Shown here in pieces: positions 11,386-22,630 of a DNA stretch of 64,000 nt. Position numbers and translations under genes: made by a program. Position 1 is the first letter of the stretch, and each line of letters starts with the position of its first letter. The stretch covers positions 147,807,526-147,871,525 of the forward strand of contig NC_134397.1 in assembly GCF_050003625.1 (NCBI RefSeq). The letters are read 5' to 3'. The notes beneath the pieces are model-generated. The model searched no databases. It worked only from the letters and a program-made list of their open reading frames with translations, and was not told the origin of the DNA. The stretch is from Haematobia irritans. Its lineage: Eukaryota; Arthropoda; Insecta; Diptera; Muscidae.

Positions 11386-12439
11386 CGAATTATATTACCG
11401 ATTTGACCCAGCGCACTCTTCTTAGACACCACTCTGTGGGTAGTAATATCTTTTACAGTCAGAAAGTTATTTTCCTTTATATTCTGTTGTGACCTTTTCC
11501 TTTTGTAGCTACGAGCAATTCCGCCACAAATTCAGTTTTCTACACTCAAAAAAAAAAAAAGTTTCCTCTTAGGAGCCAAAGATGCGATTTCTATTAGCGA
11601 CCTAAATGGCTTTAATTCTAGGTTCAATAAAATTACAATTAGAATATGGATGCCATTTATAGAATTTTCATTCTCTTTTCGCGGTATATTCATAAAGCTA
11701 TTCTTACAAATAGTTTACAAATCCAAATTATAACGGATACTTCAAAATAAAACAATAAAAAAAATTAAATAAAATCCTCAAAATAAGCCTTAGCCTATAT
11801 TTGAAGCGTTTTTATCGTAAATCTAAAGCTACAATATTTCAATTAATTTAAGAACGATTTCTTAAAATAAGAAATGTATTTCTTTACTTTAAGGAAAATT
11901 TGCCTTAGATCGGTGCAATCCCCACTAATAGAGGAAGCGTGTTCAGTACACTCTCAATACGTATTGAGAGCGTAAAGGATTATTCGTACCAAATACGACC
12001 ATTTTCAATTGATTCTTCATACTTTAATTGCGCAACCAGTACATGTTTGGCTGTATGTGTTACAGAAGTACGTTTGTTTTTTTTTTAGGGTGCATGAGGC
12101 ACCCTAATTTCCATCCATGTACAGCAATGTATGGGATTTAGTAAGCTCTTTTGTCGTGTCATGTTTAGACATATTGACGATAATAATGTCATCGATGTCA
12201 TTGTCATTGATTTTAGTATTGTGTCTGGAGTGTCTGTCTATTTTTTTGGTTTGGAGTGTCGCATAATCATGGCTTAGATATTTTGCACACATTTTTGCAA
12301 TTTTAATTAGTAAGTCTAAAGTCGGGCAGAGCCCACCTATATTATACTCTCCATCACTTGCAGACGAACATTTTTGATACCATCTTAAATCCTTTAAATT
12401 TGTTGGAAGCTATATAAAGGTTTACATTTCCATACACAC
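11386..12439. other. Unassigned DNA with one perfect 20-bp palindrome
   Basis: A-run-led sequence at 11,545-11,900 may be another MITE (acactcaaaaaaaa start), but the partner end was not located. 11,951-11,970 is the perfect palindrome ctctcaatacgtattgagag. A 5' fragment of the Helitron-related family (aagtctaaagtcgggcagag) is at 12,313-12,360. No gene is supported. Confidence 0.5.
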
Positions 12440-12725
12440 AAAGAATTTTTTTCTGATTCAATCGCGAAATTAATTGGTCCAATAAATTTTTTAATTGAAA
12501 TGTCTTCAATCACATAAATGATAATATCAATTAAAAAACTAATTGACAGTCAATTAAAAAATTAATTGACTGTCAAAAAAAATTAATTGATACTATTAAT
12601 TTGAGTGATTGATTTTTATTTCAATTAAAAAATTGTTGAATCAATTAAATTTTTAATTGAATATTTTTTAAAACTCAATTAAGATTTTAATTGGAAAAAT
12701 TTTCGTGAAAATTTTTTCTGTGTAC
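12440..12725. repeat. AT-rich dispersed repeat (aattaattg type)
   Basis: The stretch is made of caattaaaaaattaattga blocks and a tail of aaattttcgtgaaaattt, flanked by acacacaaagaatttttt and tttttctgtgtacacaca. The flanks form a rough inverted pair, so it may be a foldback element. Shorter relatives are at 7,740, 10,080, 19,930, 23,676, 25,831 and 27,155. Confidence 0.6.
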
Positions 12726-12828
12726 ACACATTTAAATCTGAACCGATTTTGAAAAAAATTTTAAACTTCTAAAAAAACTCTAGACTTTGAATTTAAACCC
12801 TGGTATGAAGCAAAATGTTTGTAAAAAC

Positions 12829-14255
12829 AAGTAAGGAAAGTCTAAAGTCGGTACGATTAAGGCGGTTAGGATACATGATTTGTATAGCCTTCACCACTAC
12901 TGTGGTACAGGGTATAATAAGTTTGTGCATTTGTATGTAACGCCAAGAAAGAAAAGTCTGAGACCCATCGTTTAGTATACCGATCGTCCTACAGTTAAAT
13001 TGTGAGTCGATTTAGCGATGTCCGACCTGGCATTGGGTCGTTTTTTGGAACAAAGACAATCGCTATTGATTTTGGCAAAAATCGGTTCAGATTTGGATAT
13101 AGCTGTCATATATATTAATCCCCGATCTGGTCATAATTGGCGTGCTTATCAACCGATGTTCTTCAAATTCCGTACATCCGAATATTTTATGAGTCGCGAA
13201 AAACTTGCACAATATCAGCCAAATCGGTTCAGATTTAGATATAGCTTCCATATATATCTTTCGTCCGATTTAGCCTCATATGACCACAGAGGCCAAAGTT
13301 TACTACCGATCTTCGTAAAATTTTGCACAGATGGTCGAATTGACAGTCTACCAATGCTTGGTAAATTTGATTGAAATCGGTTCAAATTTAGATATAGCTC
13401 CCATATATATCTTTCGTCCGATTTGAACTTCTATGGCCACAAAAGCCAGAGTTTTGCCGTGATTTGCTTTAAATTTTGCACAAGGGGTACGTTTAATAGT
13501 ATCGTTAAATGTGTTAAATATAGCTCACATATATATCTTTCGCCCGATTTGGACTTATATGGTCTCAAAAGCCAGAGTTTTGCCCTGACTTACTTCAAAT
13601 TTTGCACAAGCGGTACTTTTAACGATACTATTGTATGTGCCAAATATGGTCAAAATCGATTCAGATTTAGATATAGCACCCATATATATCTTTCGTCCGA
13701 CTTGAACTTATATGGCCTCAAAATCCAGGGTTTTGCCGTGATTTGCTTCAAATATCGCACAAGGAGTAGGTTTAGTAGTATCGGTAATTGTGCCAAATTT
13801 GGTTGAAATCGGTTCAGATTTAGATATGGCTCCCATATATATCTTCCGTCGGATTTGCACTCATATGACCAGGGGGCCAAAGTTATGCTCCCATTTACGT
13901 GAAATTTCGCATAGATAGCAGAATTATTATTCTAACTATACATGTCAAATTTAGTCAAAATCGGTTCAGATTATATATAGCTCCCATATATACGTACACC
14001 AGAGTTGGGGAAATATGGTAGACTGTTATACATTTTAGACTCATTTTCAATGGAAGTTTCCTCCAATTAACTGGATAGCGTTAGCCCATTTAAATTTTAA
14101 TTCTAGAGATTTTGTAGAAGTAAAAAAATTGTCTTCTTTATATAGCTTCCAGGAAATGTGAAGTAGTTGAGATGGTAACACAAATTTTGGCCTACATAGG
14201 GGTGAAGGGTATAATATAGTCGGCCCCGCCCGACTTTAGACTTTAGTTAATTGTT
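12829..14255 (-). mobile_element. Helitron-related element (subfamily 2), minus strand
   Basis: Read on the minus strand it starts with aagtctaaagtcgggcgggg at about 14,247 and carries 153-bp repeats (spacings 153 and 153 between 13,529, 13,682 and 13,835; one step of 116). It ends with ggcgttacatacaaatgc and a hairpin at taccctgtaccac near 12,900. It is an inverted, closely similar partner of 20,004-21,905. At its low-coordinate end a second, plus-strand 5' block (caagtaaggaaagtctaaag, 12,831) abuts it, giving a head-to-tail-inverted arrangement. Confidence 0.75.
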
Positions 14256-15050
14256 TTATCTAGATTTGTGCTATATCCTCACACACACGATTTGAAGTTT
14301 TCATCAAAGCCAAAACCCGTCATTTAGTCCAAGTAAAACACTTGCAGAGTCATTTGAATAAAGGTTACCTTGAAAATAAGAAATTCAAAGTTTTGCATAA
14401 AGGATATTGTACACTCACATTCGTGCATATTTATATTCACTTGTATATGGAATACGTCAAAAAATTATTTTCATATGGAAATTCCTGAATAATTTACGCT
14501 ATCGTTTTAAACCGTAGCGTATAGAGAACTATGTAAAAAAAATGTGCATGAGTTCAACTGGAGAAGAAAAAATTGATACAAATTTCTTTTAAACATCGCG
14601 TGCGTTTTTTTCATATTTGGAAATAAACATCCAAAGGACATTCATGCCTCTTTTGCATATTGTTCACTGCACGTGGATATCTATATTCAAACATATAGGT
14701 TAATAGGGTGAAGCGAAATCATTAACGATACATTGTAATGTAGTTCATGTCAAATGAGGAAATATCAGTAAAATTGAGTCAACGACAGTTTTTTTTATTG
14801 ATGTCACTAAAACTGTTAATTACGACAATGAAAACTTTCGTTGTATATACGAATTATTTTCGTTAAATCAATTGCCGATGCTTATATACTGGCGTTTGCA
14901 TCCAGGAACGTTATATTTAAGAAAATGTAATGCCACGTATATAATATGTTCTAACATATAACAGTCCGAAACATGTTGTACTAGTTTATGAACATTAAAA
15001 GCTTGTACATAAAAATAATGTGCTAAAAATTTGAGTTACAAACATATATG
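14256..15050. other. Unassigned intergenic DNA
   Basis: This stretch shows no terminal repeats, tandem structure or open frame of note. Its composition is more even than the elements around it, and it may be host intergenic sequence. Confidence 0.45.
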
Positions 15051-15085
15051 TTAGGTTAGGTGGCAGCCCGATGTATCAGGCTCAC

Positions 15086-15494
15086 CAAAGATAATTGAGA
15101 AGAAGATGCAGTCTTTTCATAGCAAAACTGAAGCACCAGAGGACTCTGCCAACAAAATATCATAAAGTTTACGTCGACGTGTCTCTCAAATGTACTGCCG
15201 TTTGCGTCGGAAAATATCATAACATTAGCGTTTTTCATAAATTTCTGAATAAAAACCCACAAAAGCAATACCAAAACGATTGTAGAAAATTAAAATAAAA
15301 CGTATGTGTATTTTAAAGCGAATATTCATTATGGTTTTATGTGAATATATCCGTTTTAAATTTATTCCTGGGCAGAGCTGCTTTGGAAAAATTGACAAAT
15401 AAAACAATTTTTTCTCATAGCCCTCTACACCTTGACATTTGTTTTCTCTTTATAAGAGCACAATGCTTAATCTTGTTATACTCAATTATCTTTG
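15086..15494. mobile_element. 409-bp MITE with 14-bp perfect terminal inverted repeats
   Basis: The ends are caaagataattgag and ctcaattatctttg, an exact inverse. The flanks are ggctcac on both sides (15,079-15,085 and 15,495-15,501), a 7-bp duplication of SINE sequence. CANNG-type ends are typical of hAT elements, but those normally make 8-bp duplications. Here the eighth base differs, so the superfamily is uncertain. A 67-codon open frame inside has no recognisable domain. Confidence 0.8.
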
Positions 15495-16583
15495 GGCTCA
15501 CTTAGACTATTCAGTTCATTGTGATACTACATTGGTGAACTTCTCTCTTATCCATAAGCGTAGGAAGGCCTCTGGGGAGGGGGCTTAGACCCCCCAGAAA
15601 AATTTTAGCCCCCCCCCCCAGAATTTGAAAACCTATTTACCATTTTACATTTTTCTAAAAATGAAACAAGTATATGCAACTGCACAAAGTACCGCTAAGG
15701 ACTTTCATGCACAATCGAATTACTTTGGTTGTGGTAGTAGTTGCCGATGGCAATGTTTGAAATCTGATATTTATAAAATAAATCTGTGGTTGAACTTTTG
15801 ATTCAGTTGAATAACTAAAGCTCCTTTATTATTTTGTTTAGTCTGGTTTTGTCAATTTAATTAAAAAAATAGAAATTGATACTATTCTTTCATAAATTAA
15901 TATCTTAATAATGCTGCAAAAAAGCATAGCCAAAAAGAAGTGAAAATGTTCTTCTTGGGTCCGGAAGTGGTGCAAAATTGGCGGAGAAGCGATTAATGTA
16001 ATATGAAATTGTCAAAGAACGAATGTCCACCGTTTCAACAGCCGTTGCAATGAATTTGCATCACTTCTTAAGTTGTGATCCAAATTCAGTGTTTTGAATG
16101 TGAATTAAAAAATTTTGTTATATTTTCCCAAATAATTAATTTTTATATTTTTTATGATTTTTAATGCATTCTAACGCTTGTTTGAAACGTTCTATAAAAA
16201 TTTAGCATTTTTGTGCCAAAATTTGAATAATATGTACCATTTTATTTATCCTTACTTAAAAAAAAAAAATAAAAAATTACGCATTAAAATATGAAAAAAA
16301 TGAAGTAAAAAAACTTCCTGTGTAGTTAAAATAATTAACTTCTTCGTGAGGACATTTTTGGAAGTGCTTTTAAAGTTGTGCCTTTAGAACAACTCCCAAT
16401 TTTTTGCTGGGAAAAGTGTGGAACTACTTTTAGTTGCTTTATTATAAATTAGGTTAGGTTAAAGTGGCAGCCCGATTAAATTTCAGGCTCACTTAGACTA
16501 TTCAGTCCATTGTGATACCACATTTAACTAAAAGTACCTATTACATATGGGCACTTCTAGTCTTAACCACTGAACCTTCTCTA

Positions 16584-17408
16584 TTATTTACTTTTGTGGA
16601 ACCAACCAGATTGCTCCAAAAACATTAACAAACTGCTTAAGTTAACGTTTTCCAGGTCAGCCAGTAATCTAAAGCTATATGCTCCTAAAATTCGCTTACG
16701 CCTTACACAAAAAGCAGGACACTCACACAAGAGGTGTTTAATTGATTCCTTTTCCTCCACGTCATGACAGCTTATACAATAGTCATTATACTTCGCACCT
16801 ATAGTTTTTGCAAATTCGCCTATCAGGCAGCGACCCGTTATAGCAGATATTAGGAGTGCTATCTGACGCCTTGAGAACACTAGCATATCTAGTGTGCGGT
16901 TTAAGTTTAAATGGGGCCATATTTGCTTGGTGTCGTTACAACCCTTGCAATTTTCCCATCGAATATTGGCCATCATAACAGCCTTCTCACGCAGTAAGAG
17001 CTTGCAGGTGGCCAGAGGCATACCAACAAATTCTAGTTCCCCTGGAATATGTAAGGTAGTTCCTAGCCTTGCTAACACATCTGCTTCACAGTTCCCCGGT
17101 ATGTTCCTATGACCAGGCACCCATATTAGGTGAATATTGTACTGCTCAGTCATCTCGTTGAGAGATTTGCGGCAGTCTATGGCCGTTTTTGAGTTAAGGA
17201 ACACAGAGTCCAAGGATTTTATTGCAGGTTGACTGTCTGAGTATATATTAATGACAATATTTGTTGGAACATTACTTCTCAGCCTATTCACCACCTCTCT
17301 TATTGCCAATATTTCAGCCTGAAAAACACTACAGTGATTAGGTAATCTTTTCGCTATTCGAATTTCCAGATCTTTAGAATATACTCCGAACCCCACTTGT
17401 CCATTCAA
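16584..17408 (-). pseudogene. LINE ORF2 fragment: RNase H domain and C-terminal cysteine motif
   Basis: The 274-residue frame begins just downstream of the first RNase H aspartate block (the longer copy has FYTDGSKLNGQVGFGVYS). It keeps FQAEILAIREVV, IYSDSQPAI and WVPGHRNIPGNCEAD, which hold the remaining catalytic acidic and histidine positions of the RNase H fold. It ends with a CxxC...HxxC-like cluster (CISCH...HLLCECPAF) as in other LINEs of this type. A 10-bp deletion near 17,457-17,462, relative to the copy at 50,385-50,394, shifts the frame against the upstream reverse transcriptase. The piece is therefore part of a dead ORF2. Confidence 0.9.
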
Positions 17409-17431
17409 TTTGGAGCCATCAGTATAGAAAT

Positions 17432-18409
17432 CTATATATCTTTTATTCCCCGGGGTCTGTGCTCACTGTTGGGAATTAGAGTTTCAAACTTTTTGTCGAA
17501 AAGTGGTTTTGCCAGGGTGTAATCCACTACGTTAGGCACATGTGGCATTACTTTGAGGACCGAACTATGACCGTACATTTTTTCCGACCACAGCGATAGC
17601 TCGCGCAACCGCACAGCCGTTGTTGCAGGTGACTGTTTGGCCAAAATGTCTAAAGGCAATAGATGTAGCATGACATTAAGGGAGTCTGTTCCTGTCTTAC
17701 TAAATGCGCCTGAGATACATAAGCTCGCCATACGCTGAACTTTATCTAAACAAGTCGGTTTCTGAAGTGCCGGCCACCAGACTACAACACCATATAGCAT
17801 TATAGGTCTAACCACTGCCGTGTATAGCCAATGCACAATTTTTGGTCTTAGTCCCCACTTTTTCCCTATTGCCTTTTTGCACGAGTACAAAGCTACCGTG
17901 GCTTTTCTCGCCCTCTCTTCAATATTAAGCCTAAAATTCAGCTTCCTGTCCAAAATAACGCCAAGGTATTTTGCACACTCACCAAAGGGAATTTCAGTAC
18001 CCCCTAAGGAAATGGGCCTAACCGTGGGAGTTTTGCGATCTTTGCAGTACATGACTATTTCTATCTTTGCTGGATTTACACCAAGACCATTATCTTTCGC
18101 CCATTTCTCAGTCATCCGGAGAGCTCTCTGTATAATATCTCTGATTGTGGATGGGAATTTTCCCCTGACTGCTAGTGGCACATCATCTGCGTATGCCACC
18201 ACTTTTATCCTTTCTTTTTCTAGATAAACCAGAAGGTTGTTTATAGCAACATTCCAAAGAAGAGGTGATAGAACTCCTCCTTGGGGAATGCCTCTGTTCA
18301 CATACCTTTGTATGTTTGCTTGCCCTGGTGTGGCTGAAATACGTCTCTTCATTAGAAGTTCGTCTAACAGCCTAAGTATACCTGGATCAACATTCAGAGT
18401 TGTCAGTCC
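17432..18409 (-). pseudogene. LINE ORF2 fragment: reverse transcriptase palm/thumb
   Basis: The open frame (306 residues from 18,352) contains RGIPQGGVLSPLLWNVAINN and the catalytic VVAYADD, the standard motifs of the reverse transcriptase palm. The thumb region with LGVILDRKLNF and TAVVRPIMLYGVVVWWPAL follows. The endonuclease and the fingers are missing because the LINE copy is 5'-truncated. In this copy YADDV is followed by P where the longer copy has A, one of few visible differences. It is not functional on its own. Confidence 0.92.
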
Positions 18410-18820
18410 ATTATAAATTAATTATCGAGTTATTTTGATGCCTATATTGTTATTCATTTTTATGAAATAAGACATTAATTGAACCTATAAGTTCAGTCTA
18501 TAAATTTTCAGCTAGGGGGCTATAGCCCCCCCTAGGAAAATTGTCTAGCTACGCTAATGCTCTTATCACTGAGTACTGCCCGATTCCATGTTAAGCTCAA
18601 TGACAAGGGACCTCCTTTTTATAGCTGAGTCCGAACGGCGTTCCACATTGCGGTGAAACCACTTAGAGAAGCTTTGAAACCCTCAGAAATGTCACCAGCA
18701 TTACAGAAGTGGGATAATCCACCGCTGAAAACTTTTTGGTGTTCGGTCGAAGCAGGAATCGAACCCACGATCTTGTGTATGCAAAGCGGGCATGCTAACC
18801 ATTGAACCACGGTGGCTCCC

Positions 18821-19637
18821 TACAAATATATAAATTTTACACCGAAACATATAAAAACTGTATTTTTCCTCCGTGTGGATCGTCCAATAAAGGGAACAGA
18901 TGAGTATTCCAAGCATTTTGGACAACATGAGAAATAACATGTTCAGAATTAAACCTCAAGAATTGTCACTAAACGCATATAAAGGAATAAGGACCATGGA
19001 GATGATCGAATAGATAACTAAAACATTATGGGGAAACCCATGAAAGAAGCAGAGAACTACTGAATGAAAATATACCGAAAACGCCAACTTCGACGGATAA
19101 CCATATGACTATGAGAGCAATACCAAGAGGATAGAAATAATATTTGGCAACAGGATAGAAATGACAAGGCGATTTTTCAGCTCGATAACGTTCGGTCTTC
19201 TTCCACCCGTCGTATGCCCCGACATTACTCCTTCTGATAACCACTTGTTCCGATCGATGACGCATTAGCTGACTGATCTACATTTTCGTTCGATCGATTC
19301 GGGAATTGAATCAAAACATGAGCCGTTTTTGGTTGGAAAAGTATTGGCCAGCGATTAAAATATACTTCGATTGATCTGCCTGCTATAATTTCTTGTTTGT
19401 TTTCAAACAATAAATACCGGCTGAGTTAAAAGAATTGACTCTAAATGGACTACTGTATAACAATAAGGCCGGTGAGGATGAATACTTTCACGGATAGGCG
19501 CAAAAGTTGTAGCAGTCATAAAAAGACGAAAGAGCCAATAATTTGATGACACAATCTGGAATGGGCTCGGGAGCACTGATTCGAAGGAATATTTTTGTAG
19601 AAACAAATTTTTCATGATTAGTAGAAAGTACTTACTG
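18821..19637. other. Unassigned intergenic DNA
   Basis: No terminal repeats, tandem units or protein family signal were found. Several 60-82 residue frames overlap on the minus strand without motif. It may be host intergenic sequence. Confidence 0.45.
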
Positions 19638-19925
19638 GCCTCGCGTACCATATTTCAACGGGATCGGATGAAATGTGCTCACCCAAGAGGTTCTGTACGC
19701 CACATTTGAGGATCGATTTATATGAGTCTATATCTGAAGCCCATTTAACATACAATACCATCTGACCTACATCAATAACAACTACTTGTGCAAAGTTTCC
19801 AGTTGATAGCTTGTTTCGTTCGGAATTTAGCGTAATTTCATCAGACGGAAGGACATCGCTAGATCGACATTCGATACACCTTAATTAACACCAATATTTC
19901 GATGAATTACAAATGGAAATAATAA
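19638..19925 (+). mobile_element. Helitron-related element, diverged 3' fragment (subfamily 3)
   Basis: It matches 90-430 of the window in order: gatcggatgaaat, catttgaggatcgatttatatg, ctacttgtgcaaagtttc, agacggaaggacat and atttcgatgaattacaaatg. It is older than the other copies, judging by the number of mismatches and the shortened microsatellite. Confidence 0.7.
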
Positions 19926-20003
19926 TAAAAAATATAATTGATTAAAAAATAATTGGCACTTACCATTAATTTTTTAATTTGTTTCAATTATAAATTTAAA
20001 CAA

Positions 20004-21905
20004 GTAAGTAAAGTCTAAAGTCGGGCGAGGCCGACTATATTATACCCTTCACCCCTATGTAGGCCAAAATTTGTGTTACCGTCTCAACTACTTCACATTT
20101 GCTGGAAACTGTATAAAGGAGACAATTTTTTTACTTCTACAAAATCTCTAGAATTAAAATTTAAATCGGCTAACGCTATCCAGTTAATTGGAGGAAACTT
20201 CCATTGAAAATGGGTCTAAAATGTGTAACAGTCTACCATATTTCCCCAACTCTGGTGTACGTATATATGGGAGCTATATATAATCTGAACCGATTTTGAC
20301 TAAATTTGACATGTATAGTTAGAATAATAATTCTGCTATCTATGCGAAATTTCACGTAAATGGGAGTATAACTTTGGCCCCCTGGTCATATGAGTGCAAG
20401 TCGGACGGAAGATATATATGGGAGCCATATCTAAATCTGAACCGATTTCAACCAAATTTGGCACAATTACCGATACTACTAAACCTACTCCTTGTGCGAA
20501 ATTTGAAGTACGTCAGGGCAAAACTCTGGCTTTTGAGACCATATGAGTCCAAATCGGGTCATATGAGTCCAAATCGGGCGAAAGATATATATGTGAGCTT
20601 TATCTAAATTTGAACCGATTTCAACCAAATTTACAAGTAGACTGTCAATTCTAATCTCTGTGCAAAATTTCACGAAGATCACGATAGTAAACTTTGGCCT
20701 CTGTGGTCATATGAGTCTAAATCGGACGAAAGATATAGGGAGCTATATCTAAATCTGAACCGATTTGGATGATATTTTGCAAGATTTTCTAGATTCATAA
20801 AATATTTGGATGTACGGTATTTCAAGAAAATCGGTTGATAAACACGCTAACTATGACCAAATCGGGGATAAATATATATGGCAGCTATATCTAAATCTGA
20901 ACTGATTTTTTCCAAAACCAATAGCGATTGTTTCTGTCCCAAGAAACGGCCCTATGCCGTGCTGTACTTTGTGCACAAAATTACATATACAGACAGACGG
21001 ACGGACAGACAGACAGACGGACATCGCTAAATCGACTCAGAATTTAATTCTAAGCCGATCGGTATACTAAAAGATGGGTCTATGACCACTATTTCTTGGC
21101 GTTACATACACTGTTAGAAAAATATGTTTTTCATATGTTCCGATATAAACAAAATGTGTTTGGGGCACAATTTTTAAACACAATATATTTAAGTGCAAAC
21201 ATGTAATGTTCCTAAACTAACACAAAATGTTTGGGACACATATGTTAATATGTTAGAATATATTATATTTGGGGCATGAATGTTTCATAAAAATAGTATG
21301 TGTGAATGTAAACATATATAAATTTACAAATTTCGAGTAAACATATATATGTTGTGATACTTTATTCAGAGAGCGAAGAGAGAGAGAGAGAGAGAGTATA
21401 GAGAAAGAAATAGAGATGGAAACCGGGAGGGTTGAATAAAAAGATATCAACATAACACAGCGAAAGAATGAAATGAGAGCAATTTCTGTGAAACCGCCAA
21501 AAACTTAATATGCTTAAGTCTAAATATTATTTAATTTGAATATTAGAATGAGTATTCGGAATAAAGAGAATAGACATTCGGAACCAAGAGAATAGAAAAA
21601 AACAGTATATTTGTATTACAGAAAAAGATTCGAAGAACTCCAAAATTTCGTGGAAGTGAAAATTATGTGAGGGAATGAGCACAATATTCTTTGAGGAATT
21701 CTTCCAAGCATATACTATTTTTGGACTCAATATGCTTCCAAACATATAATATGTTCACATAAAACAAACATATTAATGTTTCGGCAGTATCCAATAATAT
21801 ATGTGCTTCCTGCAAAATATGTTTGGAACATATGTTAAAGAAGCGATATTTTTTGAGGGTGTACAAATGCACAAACTTATTATACCCTGTACCACAGCAC
21901 TATGG
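20004..21905 (+). mobile_element. Helitron-related element (subfamily 2), split by a TA-flanked element
   Basis: It starts acaagtaagtaaagtctaaa then gtcgggcgaggccgac and tataccc, and carries about five repeats built on atatatgggagctatatcta. A CGGACAGA microsatellite follows (20,995-21,026), then gccgatcggtatactaaaag and cttggcgttacata. It resumes after the insertion at 21,862 with caaatgcacaaacttattat and the beginning of the terminal hairpin. It is the inverted partner of 12,829-14,255. Confidence 0.8.
21109..21861. mobile_element. 753-bp TA-flanked non-autonomous element (deleted form)
   Basis: It begins cactgttagaaaaatatg and ends attttttgagggtg, with TA on both sides (21,107-21,108 and 21,862-21,863). 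Removing it restores gttacatacaaatgcac, the sequence present uninterrupted (minus strand) near 12,930. The interior is rich in aacatatg motifs and has a GA microsatellite at 21,378-21,398. Two longer relatives are at 36,838 and 39,560. TA duplication suggests Tc1/mariner-type mobilisation, but the ends share only a short inverse match. Confidence 0.8.
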
Positions 21906-22299
21906 GCGGAAATTGAAAATTTGCGGCAAAAATTATTTACAATCAATCTATTATCGCCAAACAAGGTATATCGATATATTTTATCAAAATCAAATGTTAC
22001 CAACAAAAAGGCAGTCAATCCCCCTTATTCCAGGTGCGTTACTATGCAGGGGTCGAAATTGTAATTCCACTTGGAATACTATAGAATATACTCTTAGATA
22101 GAGTTTAATATATAAGTGCTTATTTTTCTTTATTAAGAAAGCGCCTTATCCCCAGAACTTGATGTAAATAGTATAAACCAATTGTCATTTTATTAAATTA
22201 ATTTTATTAATTAAAATTAAACAAATATTAACCATCAAAATCACATTCTTCGGTATCAAACTCTAATTCCGTCCCTCTGTGTTTGTTGTTCGCAGGATT
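21906..22299. other. Unassigned repeat-like DNA
   Basis: A segment at about 21,897-21,925 (actatgggcggaaatt) has an inverted relative near 23,130-23,147 (gatttccgcccatagtg). The rest is AT-rich without structure I can name. Confidence 0.4.
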
Positions 22300-22630
22300 C
22301 CGGTGGCAATTATTAACCGATTTTGATAAAATTTGGTACAACATGTTTTCTTGGTCAAGGGACAAACACGGTTGAATTTGGAAAAAAAGTGGATCAAATT
22401 TACATATAGCCCCCATATATATGTATCGGCCGATTTCGACAAATTAGACCATACTGCGCTTATTTACCACCCGATTGTCTTCAAATTTAACACAAAGTAA
22501 TTTTTTTATAGTACCCTTAAAGTGTGCAAAATTTCATCAAATTCGGTTCAGATTTAGATATATCTACCATATATATGTATCGCCCGATTTTCCCAAATTT
22601 GACTATAAAACCCTTACATTTATTTTAGTA
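22300..22630 (-). mobile_element. Helitron-related element, old internal fragment
   Basis: Two diverged units with catatatatgtatcg(g/c)cc on the plus strand are about 150 bp apart (near 22,412 and 22,569). On the minus strand this is the atatatgggagctat-type repeat. The ends are missing. Confidence 0.6.

Larger units (their letters stand above)
16452..18409 (-). mobile_element. 5'-truncated RNase H LINE (same family as 49,378-54,334)
   Basis: This is the 3' 1,958 bp of the LINE, cut within the reverse transcriptase. The 11-bp duplication attataaatta flanks it at 16,441-16,451 and 18,410-18,420. Truncation at the 5' side with a target duplication is the hallmark of target-primed reverse transcription. 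The sequence is nearly identical by eye to the longer copy, including the 3' untranslated region. Confidence 0.92.
15553..18559. mobile_element. DNA element with 8-bp target duplication, carrying a LINE insertion
   Basis: The left end is cataagcgtag and the right end is the inverse of cattagcgtag. The flanking 8-mer ctcttatc is present at 15,545-15,552 and 18,560-18,567, and the uninterrupted SINE has it once. Both ends contain G/C-run blocks (ggggagggggctta and gggggctatagccccccc). Without the LINE at 16,452-18,409 the element is about 1.04 kb and non-coding. An 8-bp duplication suits hAT, P or Mutator-like transposition; the superfamily is not resolved. Confidence 0.75.
15051..18820 (-). 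mobile_element. tRNA-derived SINE split by two insertions
   Basis: The SINE tail (ttaggttaggtggcagcccg) is at 15,051-15,085, the middle at 15,495-15,552, and the body and tRNA-like head at 18,560-18,820 ending ccacggtggctccc. The pieces join to a complete element once the insertions at 15,086-15,494 and 15,553-18,559 and one copy of each target duplication are removed. The head contains a readable B box (ggttcgattcctgctt on the minus strand) and A-box region. Confidence 0.9.

Noticed and set aside
21773..22101. Overlapping 81-92 codon frames on both strands
   Set aside because: They cross the junction between a transposon insertion and its Helitron-related host, so they cannot be a host gene.
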